Program-made: the position numbers and the translations under genes
Shown: piece by piece, positions 46,369 to 54,885 of the stretch
Layout: each line of letters opens with the position of its first letter
How positions within the stretch are numbered: position 1 is the first letter of the stretch
DNA from: Chryseobacterium sp. G0201
GTDB taxonomy: Bacteria; Bacteroidota; Bacteroidia; Flavobacteriales; Weeksellaceae
Assembly (NCBI RefSeq): GCF_003815655.1
Contig: NZ_CP033917.1
Coordinates: 1,116,001-1,180,000, forward strand
Length of the DNA: 64,000 nucleotides
Direction of reading: 5' to 3'
The notes under the pieces: model-generated
The model's input: only the letters and a program-made list of their open reading frames with translations
Told to the model about the DNA's origin: nothing
The model's database searches: none

Positions 46369-48128
46369 TTTAATTTTTTTAGTGTTTTCTTCAAATATTC
46401 CTCAACATTTTCTTTATCCGGAACGGTTGTAATTTCTTTTGTCAACGCTTTTTCAAATTGAATTTTTGCTTTAGAATATTCTTTTTTATTGAAATAATAC
46501 TTTCCTGCCTGATAATATACAAACCAAAAATCAGGGTTTAAAGATTGATAATTATTAATAAATTCATCAGAAAGAATTTTCTTTTTATCATCAATTGCAT
46601 CTTCGATATGAGAACTCAATTTTTTATATTCTTCGTAATTCTTGTACTCCTGAGAATCTACAAAAGGATCTTTCGCAATATTTAAATCTGACTTTGCAAA
46701 TTCACCGTTTTTTAATCTTTTTTCAGAAAAAATTTCATTTAAATCATAACATACAAATTCTCCTAATTGATAAGGGGTTGAAGACACCCAAACCAGTTTT
46801 TTTTCAGGAGAAAAAATAACGGCATGATGCGCCAATAACTGATTGATTGCCTTTTCATTTCCATAACCGATTTTCTCACCTTTCAATCCAGATTTATCTC
46901 TTAAAATAGAAGCCATTTTTTCTGGAGTCAACTTTTTATTTTCCTCTAAAAGCTCTTGTAATTTTTCGTAACGATATTCAGAATGACTTTCTATAATATG
47001 TTTTTGATTTCTTTTATCGTTTTTATAAGCTTCTGATTGAAAATGATTTGTACAAAAAACTCGGCTTGTATTTTCTACCTTGTAAACTCCGAAATTATCC
47101 GGAGAAACTTCGATAATCACAGCATTTTTATCGTTTGCGCTTCCAACCAAAATAGATTCTGAAACGAAAACTTTTCTCTTTTTGGTGATTGCAATAGCTT
47201 CATCAATATTCTTTGCGTATTGTAAAATTTCTCTCGTCATAAAAGAAATAGGAGTTTTTGCCGTCAAAGGAATTTTAGATTTTCCGGCATTGATCGTTAC
47301 TGTAATTCCCTCTTTATTCATCCCCGAAACAACGCCAATCATTCCCGGCCAACTTACAGATAGATAAGGAATTCCTTGTTCAGGTTCAACGAACTCTATT
47401 AATTTATTTTTAGCAAAATCGTCTCCAACATAAAAATCGAAGTTTCTACCAATCAACAAATCTCCATCTTCTGTATTTTCATTCCAAACTGCGAGAGAAG
47501 TACAACCCACGACCATCAAATCCTGCATTGCATGACCAATATCGTGTGCGCCGTGCAAGTACAAACTCCTCAGATATTTCGGCGCAATAAAATTATATTT
47601 ATCTGATGCATATTGAGACAACCCAAATAATTCGGCCTGATAATCTTCCCGTACATTGAGATACATTTTTCGGTTGTACCATTTTAAAAAACCTCTCAAT
47701 ATCTTTTGCTTAAATTTCGAAGGAACAAAACCTTCCACTTTAGAAAAGAAAATCTCTTCCTGCTTTTGCATTAAATTTTGAGTCAATGCACCGTTGTTAT
47801 ACCCTAATTGTAAAGGATTTCCCTTAATATATAATTCCCAAAGCTGCTGCTTATTTTTGGTTAAATAATTTTGATTAAAATTAAAAGTTGAGTCATTAAT
47901 TTTATTGACTTTCGGAATTTCTAATGAATATTGTTTTACGCTGGGAACATGTTTTATTGATTTTCTGACACCGCAAGAGGTGAGATTAATTATTAGAAAT
48001 AAATAAAATAAAGTTTTTATTTTTCGATATTTGTCATTCTGACGAAAGGAAGAATCTCTTTTTAAAAGTTTAGATTCTTCATTACGCGTTGCTCCATTCA
48101 GAATGACAGACTGTATACTTTTATTCAC
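46365..48128 (-). CDS. C45-family autoproteolytic acyltransferase/hydrolase lipoprotein
   Basis: The 587-codon frame starts at GTG 48128, overlapping the stop of the oxidoreductase gene. The Ntn-hydrolase domain holds the candidate nucleophile Cys209 in VVGCTSLAVWN, followed by GRNFDFYVGDD, as in acyl-CoA:6-aminopenicillanic acid acyltransferases (peptidase family C45). A lipoprotein signal (YLFLIINLTSC, Cys52) precedes it. The C-terminal 100 residues look like TPR helices. Residues 8-32 are encoded by a palindromic repeat (48033-48107), so the natural start codon was probably lost or moved. It could form or cleave an acyl bond of the pigment in the periplasm; this is inference. Confidence 0.83.
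   Translation of the reverse strand: MNKSIQSVILNGATRNEESKLLKRDSSFRQNDKYRKIKTLFYLFLIINLTSCGVRKSIKHVPSVKQYSLEIPKVNKINDSTFNFNQNYLTKNKQQLWELYIKGNPLQLGYNNGALTQNLMQKQEEIFFSKVEGFVPSKFKQKILRGFLKWYNRKMYLNVREDYQAELFGLSQYASDKYNFIAPKYLRSLYLHGAHDIGHAMQDLMVVGCTSLAVWNENTEDGDLLIGRNFDFYVGDDFAKNKLIEFVEPEQGIPYLSVSWPGMIGVVSGMNKEGITVTINAGKSKIPLTAKTPISFMTREILQYAKNIDEAIAITKKRKVFVSESILVGSANDKNAVIIEVSPDNFGVYKVENTSRVFCTNHFQSEAYKNDKRNQKHIIESHSEYRYEKLQELLEENKKLTPEKMASILRDKSGLKGEKIGYGNEKAINQLLAHHAVIFSPEKKLVWVSSTPYQLGEFVCYDLNEIFSEKRLKNGEFAKSDLNIAKDPFVDSQEYKNYEEYKKLSSHIEDAIDDKKKILSDEFINNYQSLNPDFWFVYYQAGKYYFNKKEYSKAKIQFEKALTKEITTVPDKENVEEYLKKTLKKLK
48033..48107 (-). repeat. Palindromic repeat encoding the N-terminus of the C45 protein
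   Basis: GTCATTCTGA (48033 on) and TCAGAATGAC (ending 48107) are the inverted ends. It has the same GTCATTC... style as 37807-37887. It lies within the 5' part of the C45 reading frame. Confidence 0.75.
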
Positions 48129-49656
48129 TTTTATTCTTATTAATCATTTGTGTCAAACGCTCATCAATAAGCTCTTTTCCTAAAATTTCAGCGCAAGTAT
48201 TGAATGCGCCAATCGTACAGCCCAAGATTCCGTGCATATTGACAGATTGCCCTGTAAGAAAGAGATTATTGATTTTAGTTCTCGGAGAAACCATTGTTTT
48301 CAAAGGGTTTTCAGAGCTTTTTATATATCCGTACATATTTCCTTCAAAACTTCCGATATAGTCACGGTAAGATAGCGGAGAAGATGTGTACACTTTCTTG
48401 ATAGATTCTCTGATATCTGGAATTTTCTTTTCCAATGCATCAATCATTTTTTCGGCTTTTTCAAGCTTGAATTTTTCATATTGCTGCCCTCTTTCCTCTT
48501 CATCAGCAACCGTATTGAAAGTATTTTGCCAATCTTTAACTTCATCAAAATCCATGTACGAAATTGCCGTTAGACTTTCAGCAAACTCAGGATCATGCTT
48601 TGATTGCGTTGCAGAAAGCATATACGTTTCCGGCCAGTCTTCTTTTTTGTATTGATAAGCACTCCAAACCAGATCCTCCGAAGAATAATGATATCTGTTA
48701 TAGTTGAAATTCGGAATTGAATGCGGTTTTAAGACCAAATAAACACTAAAACATGAAGAAACAGGTTCCCAGCTTAAAACTCTATTTAAAAAGGATTTTT
48801 TCAGCCTTTCTTCACCAATCAGTTTAATGGTTGAACGGATTTCAATGTTTGAAATGATTTGTTTCGCAAAATATTCTTTTCCTTCTTTGGTTTTTACGCC
48901 ACTTAAAAGTCCGTTTTCATTGAAGGTCATTGCAGAGACTTCGGAATGTTTGTGAACTTCCGCGCCGTATTCTCTTAATTTTTTAATTAATAATTTTGAG
49001 ATCTGGCTTCCTCCTTTCACGCATTTGTAAGCACTTTGAATGTAAGAATTCACCGTCAAAGCATGAACGTAAAACGGAACGTTCTCCGAATCTCCTGCGT
49101 AGAGAAAATTTGAACCCAATAAAACTGACTGTAATTTTTTATCTGAAGTAATCGATTCGATGAATCTTTTTGTATTTAAATGGAGAATTTCTTCATTATA
49201 ATTATTGCTTCCGACAACATTATATCTCGGAAACTGGTTGCAAACTCTCTGAATTTCTTCACAATAATTTTCAAGATTTTCTTTTTCGTCCGGAAAATAT
49301 CGAGATAGTTGTTCAACAAAATTTTTGTATCCCTGAGCGTGAGGATATTCAATTTCATCGTCTCCGAAAGTTACTTTATCGTATCCGTCTTCATCCATTT
49401 TCTGAAGATCAAGATCATCCATAATTCCTAAATAAGAAAAGAATTGATGAAGATTTTGCCCTTTTGACAGTCCGCCAAGATAATGAACTCCGGTATCGAA
49501 AATCAGTTTGTCTCGGGAAAATGTCTGCAAATTTCCGCCGTATTGGTTATTTTTCTCCAAGACACAGACTTTCAGACCTTCTTTCGCCAAAATGAGAGCC
49601 GAAGCAAGACCTCCCAATCCGCTGCCGATAACAAGTATGTCGTATTCTTTTTTCAA
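48121..49656 (-). CDS. CrtI-like FAD-dependent desaturase/oxidoreductase
   Basis: The 511-residue protein starts at TTG 49656 (no ATG is in frame upstream). It has the FAD-binding fold VIGSGLGGLASALILAKEGLKVCVLEKN, then YGGNLQTF and FDTGVHYLGG, and ends FLTGQSVNMHGILGCTIGAF, as in phytoene desaturase and retinol saturase families. In flexirubin loci such an enzyme may reduce, isomerise or desaturate the polyene chain; the exact reaction is not known to me. The C45 gene begins 8 bases before its stop. Confidence 0.86.
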   Translation of the reverse strand: MKKEYDILVIGSGLGGLASALILAKEGLKVCVLEKNNQYGGNLQTFSRDKLIFDTGVHYLGGLSKGQNLHQFFSYLGIMDDLDLQKMDEDGYDKVTFGDDEIEYPHAQGYKNFVEQLSRYFPDEKENLENYCEEIQRVCNQFPRYNVVGSNNYNEEILHLNTKRFIESITSDKKLQSVLLGSNFLYAGDSENVPFYVHALTVNSYIQSAYKCVKGGSQISKLLIKKLREYGAEVHKHSEVSAMTFNENGLLSGVKTKEGKEYFAKQIISNIEIRSTIKLIGEERLKKSFLNRVLSWEPVSSCFSVYLVLKPHSIPNFNYNRYHYSSEDLVWSAYQYKKEDWPETYMLSATQSKHDPEFAESLTAISYMDFDEVKDWQNTFNTVADEEERGQQYEKFKLEKAEKMIDALEKKIPDIRESIKKVYTSSPLSYRDYIGSFEGNMYGYIKSSENPLKTMVSPRTKINNLFLTGQSVNMHGILGCTIGAFNTCAEILGKELIDERLTQMINKNKSE

Positions 49657-49719
49657 AGGAGAAAATGCGTTTTTTTAAAGATAAGAAATTCGGAGATTAA
49701 AAGTATGCAAGTTCTCTTT

Positions 49720-49765
49720 GTCGTGCTGAAAGATCTCAACATCGCCTAGATTCCTACGGAATGAC
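49720..49765. repeat. Degenerate copy of the GTCATTC palindromic repeat
   Basis: GTCGTGCTGAAAGATCTCAACA (about 49720 on) ends in CTACGGAATGAC (to 49765). It lies in the 221-base gap between the oxidoreductase and acyltransferase genes, which otherwise shows nothing. Confidence 0.5.
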
Positions 49766-49877
49766 AAACTATGTGGATAGTAATTAGGTACAAAGTAAAA
49801 CTTAATAATTTTAACTTCTCAATCGATCTTATTCTTTGAGTTTTTAAATATTAGTTTTCTAGGGTAAAAGTAGGTAA

Positions 49878-50762
49878 TTAATCTATATCATCCCAAAAAT
49901 CAAAGTAATTGAACCATTGAAGGGGATATTTTTTGATCATGGACTCTAAATTTTGAGTATAAGAGTTTAAAAGTCCCTGTGCATCTCGTTTTTTTACCTG
50001 TTGAGCGACTCTTGCATATAAGTGATAATGAAGATTTTTTTCCTTCATCACATACACATACACAACCGGAACGCCTAATCGGGAAGCAATTAAGAAAGGT
50101 CCAGCCGGAAATTTCGCGGTTTTCCCCAATAAATCGCCTTCTAAAAACTTTGAGCCTTCGAAATAACGGTCGCCAGTAAAACAGATCAATTCATTTTTCG
50201 ACAAAGCTTCATTGATGTCGAAAATATGCGACATATCGTCTTTCACATAAATGAATTTGATATTGCTTTTTTTAACAGTTACACTTTCAAGATATTCTTT
50301 GATGACTGTAACTTCCTGATCTGTTGTCACTAAATTAATCTGACAATCAAAATCGATATCTGCAAAAAAGTGTTCTGCGATTTCAAAATTACCGATGTGA
50401 GCGCTGATTAAAACTCCGCCTTTTTTTTCTGCTAAAAGGTTTTTAAGATTTTCAACGCCGTCAAATTCGTAAGTGTATTTTTCTCTTAAGCCCGCCGAAA
50501 TAGCAGTTTTATCAATCAAAACTGTTCCGAAAGTGAAATAACTTTTAAATAATGAAATTTTAGTTTTCCAAAATCCGTAATTCAGTCTTTTTTGAAAGTA
50601 ATAGGTAAAGTATTTGTTGCTTTTTTTTTCGAATATAAAGTAGTATAAAGCAACAAAATAAAGTACAAAATATGAACTTCTGATCCCGATATTTCTAATA
50701 CACCAGACGAAAATTCTGTAACCCAGAATTGTGCCTTTAGATTTACCTTTCCACTTGTTCAT
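49878..50762 (-). CDS. LpxL/HtrB-like lysophospholipid acyltransferase
   Basis: The 294-residue protein belongs to the lipid A lauroyl acyltransferase family: an N-terminal hydrophobic segment (residues 30-45), the catalytic HX4E motif in ISAHIGNFEIAE (His122, Glu127), then CFTGDRYFEGSKF and FPAGPFLIASRLGVPVVYVYV. It uses an acyl-ACP donor. In this locus it may attach the aryl polyene acyl chain to the resorcinol or to a lipid. ATG 50762. It is the next gene after the ACP, suggesting direct use of that carrier. Confidence 0.87.
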   Translation of the reverse strand: MNKWKGKSKGTILGYRIFVWCIRNIGIRSSYFVLYFVALYYFIFEKKSNKYFTYYFQKRLNYGFWKTKISLFKSYFTFGTVLIDKTAISAGLREKYTYEFDGVENLKNLLAEKKGGVLISAHIGNFEIAEHFFADIDFDCQINLVTTDQEVTVIKEYLESVTVKKSNIKFIYVKDDMSHIFDINEALSKNELICFTGDRYFEGSKFLEGDLLGKTAKFPAGPFLIASRLGVPVVYVYVMKEKNLHYHLYARVAQQVKKRDAQGLLNSYTQNLESMIKKYPLQWFNYFDFWDDID

Positions 50763-50860
50763 AGTATCAATTTAGCAATGTATCAATTCAACAGTGTAAC
50801 AATTTTATTAAGCTTAAATAAGCATTTATGAACGGCTAAATTGGTATATTGTTTTATTTT
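50763..50860. repeat. Dispersed repeat related to those around the first ACP gene
   Basis: It contains GTATCAATTTAGCAATGTATCAATTC and CTAAATTGGTATATTG-type words, the same family as 35097-35180 and 35449-35515, here downstream of the second ACP gene. Confidence 0.45.
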
Positions 50861-50882
50861 TAAAGTAAAGTTTAATCAATAA

Positions 50883-51137
50883 TTAAGCGTTTTTCTCGGT
50901 GATTTTGTTTTGAATAGTCGAATAAAAATCGTCAAAAGTGACCATTTTCTTGAAGTCTGCTTCCCCTAATTTCACTCCGAAATTAGATTCAATCACAACA
51001 ACCATATCAATATAATCTAAGCTGTCTAAGCCTAAAGTTGTTTTTAAGTTTGCTTCATTGCTGATTTCATCGCCGTCTACCTCGAATTCATTAACCAAAA
51101 AGTCGTTGACGATCGCAACAATTTTTTCCCTTTCCAT
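50883..51137 (-). CDS. Acyl carrier protein (second of two)
   Basis: The start is placed at ATG 51137 (84 residues; upstream codons overlap the KS gene end region). The phosphopantetheine site is LGLDSLDYIDMV with Ser39. It differs clearly from the first ACP in the window. It is 4 bases after the ketosynthase gene and upstream of the LpxL-like gene, so it probably carries the aryl polyene chain. Confidence 0.93.
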   Translation of the reverse strand: MEREKIVAIVNDFLVNEFEVDGDEISNEANLKTTLGLDSLDYIDMVVVIESNFGVKLGEADFKKMVTFDDFYSTIQNKITEKNA

Positions 51138-51141
51138 GTTT

Positions 51142-52362
51142 TTATTCAAATTTTTTAACAATTAGTGCCGAATTTGTTCCCCCAAATCCAAAAGAATTCG
51201 ACAAAAATACGTCAATTTTTTGACTTTTTGTTTCGGCGATCAAATTTATCTTTTTTGCCTCATCATCAGGGTTTTTCAAGTTGATATTTGGTGCTACAAA
51301 ATCATTTTGCATCATCAAAATCGAGTAAATAACTTCACTTGCACCCGCCATCCAACATTCATGACCTGTCATAGATTTTGTAGAACTTACAGGAACTTCA
51401 CCTCCAAAAATTTCGTAGATCGCCTTTGCTTCATTCGCGTCTCCGATTGGTGTAGAAGTTGCGTGAGCGTTAATATAATCAATATCTTTCACCTGTAAAC
51501 CAGACTGTTGCAAGGCTCTATTCATTGCTAGAGCCGGACCATCAACATTTGGAGTTGAGATATGTCCGCCATTTGAAGAAAAACCGTAACCAACGATTTC
51601 AGCCAGAATATTTGCCCCTCTTTTTTGTGCAGATTCTAAACTTTCAACAATCAAAGATGCCGCTCCACCACTTGGAATTAATCCGTCTCTATCTTTATCA
51701 AAAGGTCTTGATGCTTTTGTCGGCTCATTTTCTCTTACCGAAAAAACACCCAAACCGTCAAAACTCGCCATTGAATATTTGTTGGTTTCCTGAGCACCTC
51801 CACAAACAATCATGTCCTGCATTCCGCTCTTAATCATCATGTAGGCTAATCCCAACGAATGAGATCCACTTGCACAAGCTGCGCTAATGGTCAAATTAAT
51901 TCCTCTTAATTTAAATATTGTGGAAAGGTTCATGGTAACCGTAGAATTCATCGATTTGAATATCGCGCCAGAACCCATTAAAGTCGTATCTTTTTTCTCT
52001 CTTGCAATGTCGATTGATTCCACAACTGCCTGAGAAACACTATCATTTCCGTATAAAATTCCGACTTCGTTATTATCTAAGAAGTCTTGATCTATGCCTG
52101 CCTGCTGTAACGCATTAAGTGTTGCGACATAAGCGTACTCACTTTCTTCGCCCATGCTGATGCGCTGACGTCTGTTTAAAAGACTTTTCAGATCCGGTTT
52201 TGGAACTACGCCTGTAAGGCCTGATCTGAAACCAAATTCTTTCCTTTCGTCCACTAAAACAATACCGGATTTTCCTTGATACAGGGAATCTTTCACTTCT
52301 TCCAGAGAAGTTCCGATGCAAGAATAAATTCCCATTCCGGTAATTACAACCCTATTTTCCAT
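51142..52362 (-). CDS. Beta-ketoacyl-ACP synthase (FabB/FabF family)
   Basis: The 406-residue enzyme has Cys163 in ISAACASGSHSLG, His in INAHATSTPIGDANE and His in SMTGHECWMAGASE, so the triad is complete. It is linked to the ACP gene downstream and fabG upstream (81 bases). It is the KS most directly associated with the ammonia-lyase/FabG block and may use the aryl-ACP starter or extend the polyene. Confidence 0.93.
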   Translation of the reverse strand: MENRVVITGMGIYSCIGTSLEEVKDSLYQGKSGIVLVDERKEFGFRSGLTGVVPKPDLKSLLNRRQRISMGEESEYAYVATLNALQQAGIDQDFLDNNEVGILYGNDSVSQAVVESIDIAREKKDTTLMGSGAIFKSMNSTVTMNLSTIFKLRGINLTISAACASGSHSLGLAYMMIKSGMQDMIVCGGAQETNKYSMASFDGLGVFSVRENEPTKASRPFDKDRDGLIPSGGAASLIVESLESAQKRGANILAEIVGYGFSSNGGHISTPNVDGPALAMNRALQQSGLQVKDIDYINAHATSTPIGDANEAKAIYEIFGGEVPVSSTKSMTGHECWMAGASEVIYSILMMQNDFVAPNINLKNPDDEAKKINLIAETKSQKIDVFLSNSFGFGGTNSALIVKKFE

Positions 52363-52371
52363 TTAAAATTC

Positions 52372-52406
52372 TAGGTTTTAGGTTTTAGATTTTAGGTTTT
52401 AGGTTG
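52372..52406. repeat. Five tandem 7-bp units (TAGGTTT type)
   Basis: TAGGTTT TAGGTTT TAGATTT TAGGTTT TAGGTTG occupy the short gap between the FabG and KS genes. It looks like a simple-sequence dispersed repeat; no coding role. Confidence 0.65.
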
Positions 52407-52443
52407 CAGCTATTTGCTATTCCCTAAGATCTGCTACCTGATT

Positions 52444-53175
52444 TTATGAGTAAATTCCACCGTTAATATTAATCACTTCCCCTGTAATGTACGAAGATTT
52501 TCTTGAAGCTAAGAATGCAACAAGATCTGCAACTTCCTCTGCTTCGCCAAATCGGTTGGCAGGAATCATTGCTTTTAATTCATTTTCATTAAAATCCTGC
52601 GTCATATCTGTTCTGATAAACCCTGGAGCAACCGCATTTACGGTGATATTTCTTTTCGCAACTTCCTGAGCCAGAGCTTTTGTAGCCCCGACTAAAGCGC
52701 CTTTTGCTGCAGAATAATTCGTTTGACCTGCTGTTCCTTTCACTCCGGAAACAGAAACCATATTAATAATTCTGCCGTATTTATTACGCAACAATTTTTG
52801 AATAAAGAAATTTGTCACGTTGAAAAAACCATTTAAACTCGTGTTAATCACAGCGTTCCAGTCTTCACTCTGCATCCACATGAATAATCCGTCTCTTGTA
52901 ATTCCGGCATTATTCACGATCACTTCAACGATTGAATCTGCGTTTTTTTCCTGCCATTCTCCTAAAACTTTTAAAGTTTCTTCCGCATTTCCTACATCGA
53001 ATTTTAGAATTTCTCCTGTAGAACCCAATTCTTCTACTTTAGCTAAAGTTTCCCTTGCTGCAGCTTCGTTTGAAGTGTAGTTGATCAGTATATGATAGTT
53101 TTTCTCTTCTGCCAGTTTTATACAGATGGCTCTTCCGATTCCTCTAGAGCCTCCTGTTACAATTGCACATTTCAT
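52444..53175 (-). CDS. fabG: 3-oxoacyl-ACP reductase (FabG, SDR family)
   Basis: The 243-residue SDR protein has the NAD(P) motif TGGSRGIG, NNAG at VIVNNAGITRDG, catalytic Ser in MVSVSGVKG and YxxxK in NYSAAKGA, then PGFIRTDM. It reduces 3-ketoacyl-ACP made by the neighbouring ketosynthases, the only ketoreductase seen in the locus. The gene name is by family; the pathway role is from context. Confidence 0.9.
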   Translation of the reverse strand: MKCAIVTGGSRGIGRAICIKLAEEKNYHILINYTSNEAAARETLAKVEELGSTGEILKFDVGNAEETLKVLGEWQEKNADSIVEVIVNNAGITRDGLFMWMQSEDWNAVINTSLNGFFNVTNFFIQKLLRNKYGRIINMVSVSGVKGTAGQTNYSAAKGALVGATKALAQEVAKRNITVNAVAPGFIRTDMTQDFNENELKAMIPANRFGEAEEVADLVAFLASRKSSYITGEVININGGIYS

Positions 53176-53204
53176 TGGTTGTTGTTTTTACCAGATTATG
53201 GTTT

Positions 53205-53262
53205 TATGTTTCCATAGGTTTTACCTACGGCTATTATTATTGAACCCTTCGGGTTCTCCTCA
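53205..53262. repeat. Hairpin-forming dispersed repeat
   Basis: CATAGGT..ACCTACG (53213-53229) and GAACCCTTCGGGTTC (53242-53256) form two hairpins in the gap between the ammonia-lyase and fabG genes. The CCGTAGGT/GAACCC style is typical of flavobacterial intergenic repeats. Confidence 0.5.
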
Positions 53263-53268
53263 AACTGC

Positions 53269-54786
53269 TTATTTTTTTAAATATTTCTTCACTTCCTCCA
53301 AATATGGATACATCACCATATCATCTGAGAACGCCGGAATGATCTTTCTTATTTCATCGTACAGTTCTTTTGTGGATGATGAAACTTTATCTTTAAAATC
53401 AAGATATTCAATTGCCTGAATGATTGTGATCGCTTCAATCGCCAATACTTCAAAAGCATTTTCAATCACCTTTCTGCAAATTACGGCAGCATTGGTTCCC
53501 ATACTCACAATATCCTGATTATCATTGTTATTTGGAATACTGTGAACGTACATAGAATTCGATAACATCTGACTTTCCGCTGTTGTAGAAGTCGCCGTGA
53601 ACTGAACGCCCTGCATCCCGAAATTAAAGCCTAATTTACCTAAATTCACAAAAGGAGGCAAAATTTCGTTGATTTTTGAGTTTAAAAGATAGTTTAATTG
53701 TCTTTCTGCCAACATTGTTAGTTTTGTCACCACAATTTTAAGCTTATCCATTTCAAGAGAAATATAATCTCCATGGAAATTTCCGCCGTGGTAAACGTGT
53801 TGACCCTCAACGTCTATAATTGGATTATCATTTGCTGAATTGATCTCATTTTCAAGAACTTTCTCCGTGTATTCCAACGTATCTAGAACAGGTCCTAAAA
53901 TCTGCGGAACACATCTTAACGAATAATATTCCTGAACTTTTTCCTTGAAAACCTTTTCCTGCTCTTCAAAATGAGTATATAAGTGATCTTCTCTTTTTCT
54001 AATCAATTTACTGTCAGACAAATGCGCACGCATTCTTTCTGCAATTTTTTGCTGACCTGCGTGAAGTTTTGTTCCATTTAAAGCTTCCGATAAATGGTCG
54101 TCGTAAGCCTGAACGATTTCATTGATCGCACAAGATAATTTAATCGAGATTTCAGTTAATTGATTGGCTTTGTATGCATTCACAATACCAATTCCTGACA
54201 TCACAGAAGTACCGTTCATTAAAGCAAGACCTTCACGGATCTCAACTTTTATCGGTTCTAAACCTTCAATTTCAAAAACTTCCTTTGTGGATTTTCTTTC
54301 ACCTTTATAGAAAACTTCACCTTCACCGATTAAAACCAAAGCCAAGTGTGCTAGCTGGACTAAATCGCCACTTGCGCCTACTCCTCCATGTTCGAAAATC
54401 AGCGGTGTAACATCTCTGTTTATTAATTCTTTAAGTAAATTAACTACCGAATGATGAACTCCAGAATTCCCAAGTGACAAAGTATTCAATCTTGCCAACA
54501 TACAAGCCTTAACTTCTTCTGGAGGCAGGGGATTTCCAATACCTGAAGAATGGCTTCTTATTAAGTTATATTGTAACTGGTGAGTATCTTCATCGCTGAT
54601 TTTAAATTGAGCCATTGGCCCAAAACCAGTATTAACACCATATATCACTTTGTTTCTAGAAAATTCTTTTAAAAACTGAAAACTCGCATCCACTCTGGCT
54701 AAAAGTGTATCATCCAGTTCTATTTTTTCATTATTTACGACGATATTCTGAAAATCTTTCAGTTCTAAAAAGCTATTTATTTTCAT
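53269..54786 (-). CDS. Aromatic amino acid ammonia-lyase, likely tyrosine ammonia-lyase
   Basis: The 505-residue enzyme belongs to the MIO-cofactor lyases; the ring-forming Ala-Ser-Gly is residues 138-140 in GGVGASGDLVQLAH. Tyr and Asn active-site regions are seen in YGVNTGFGPMA, SANDNPII and GGNFHGDYIS. It is very similar, as I remember it, to the characterised Flavobacterium johnsoniae TAL. The selectivity pair is Ser78-His79, like histidine ammonia-lyases, so automatic annotation may say HutH. In a flexirubin locus the expected product is 4-coumarate, the aryl starter. It is divergent from the halogenase-like gene. Confidence 0.85.
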   Translation of the reverse strand: MKINSFLELKDFQNIVVNNEKIELDDTLLARVDASFQFLKEFSRNKVIYGVNTGFGPMAQFKISDEDTHQLQYNLIRSHSSGIGNPLPPEEVKACMLARLNTLSLGNSGVHHSVVNLLKELINRDVTPLIFEHGGVGASGDLVQLAHLALVLIGEGEVFYKGERKSTKEVFEIEGLEPIKVEIREGLALMNGTSVMSGIGIVNAYKANQLTEISIKLSCAINEIVQAYDDHLSEALNGTKLHAGQQKIAERMRAHLSDSKLIRKREDHLYTHFEEQEKVFKEKVQEYYSLRCVPQILGPVLDTLEYTEKVLENEINSANDNPIIDVEGQHVYHGGNFHGDYISLEMDKLKIVVTKLTMLAERQLNYLLNSKINEILPPFVNLGKLGFNFGMQGVQFTATSTTAESQMLSNSMYVHSIPNNNDNQDIVSMGTNAAVICRKVIENAFEVLAIEAITIIQAIEYLDFKDKVSSSTKELYDEIRKIIPAFSDDMVMYPYLEEVKKYLKK

Positions 54787-54837
54787 TAATTAAAAAGTAA
54801 TAGTAGATAATTTTATAAAATATTAATTAATTGTCAC

Positions 54838-54845
54838 TAATTTTG
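54838..54845 (+). promoter_or_regulatory. Promoter-like -7 box of the halogenase-like gene
   Basis: TAATTTTG fits TAnnTTTG, 40 bases before the ATG at 54886, in the divergent gap shared with the ammonia-lyase gene. No clean -33 TTTG was found. Confidence 0.4.
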
Positions 54846-54885
54846 CGGCAAAGATATAAGTTATTATTAAAATAAAAAATCAAAG

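Noticed and set aside
52372..52406. Telomere-like repeat of biological meaning
   Set aside because: Only five 7-base units in a short gap; looks like simple-sequence drift in a circular-chromosome organism.
53269..54786. Histidine utilisation gene hutH
   Set aside because: No hut neighbours; location beside FabG, KS and ACP and similarity to flavobacterial TAL favour pigment synthesis.
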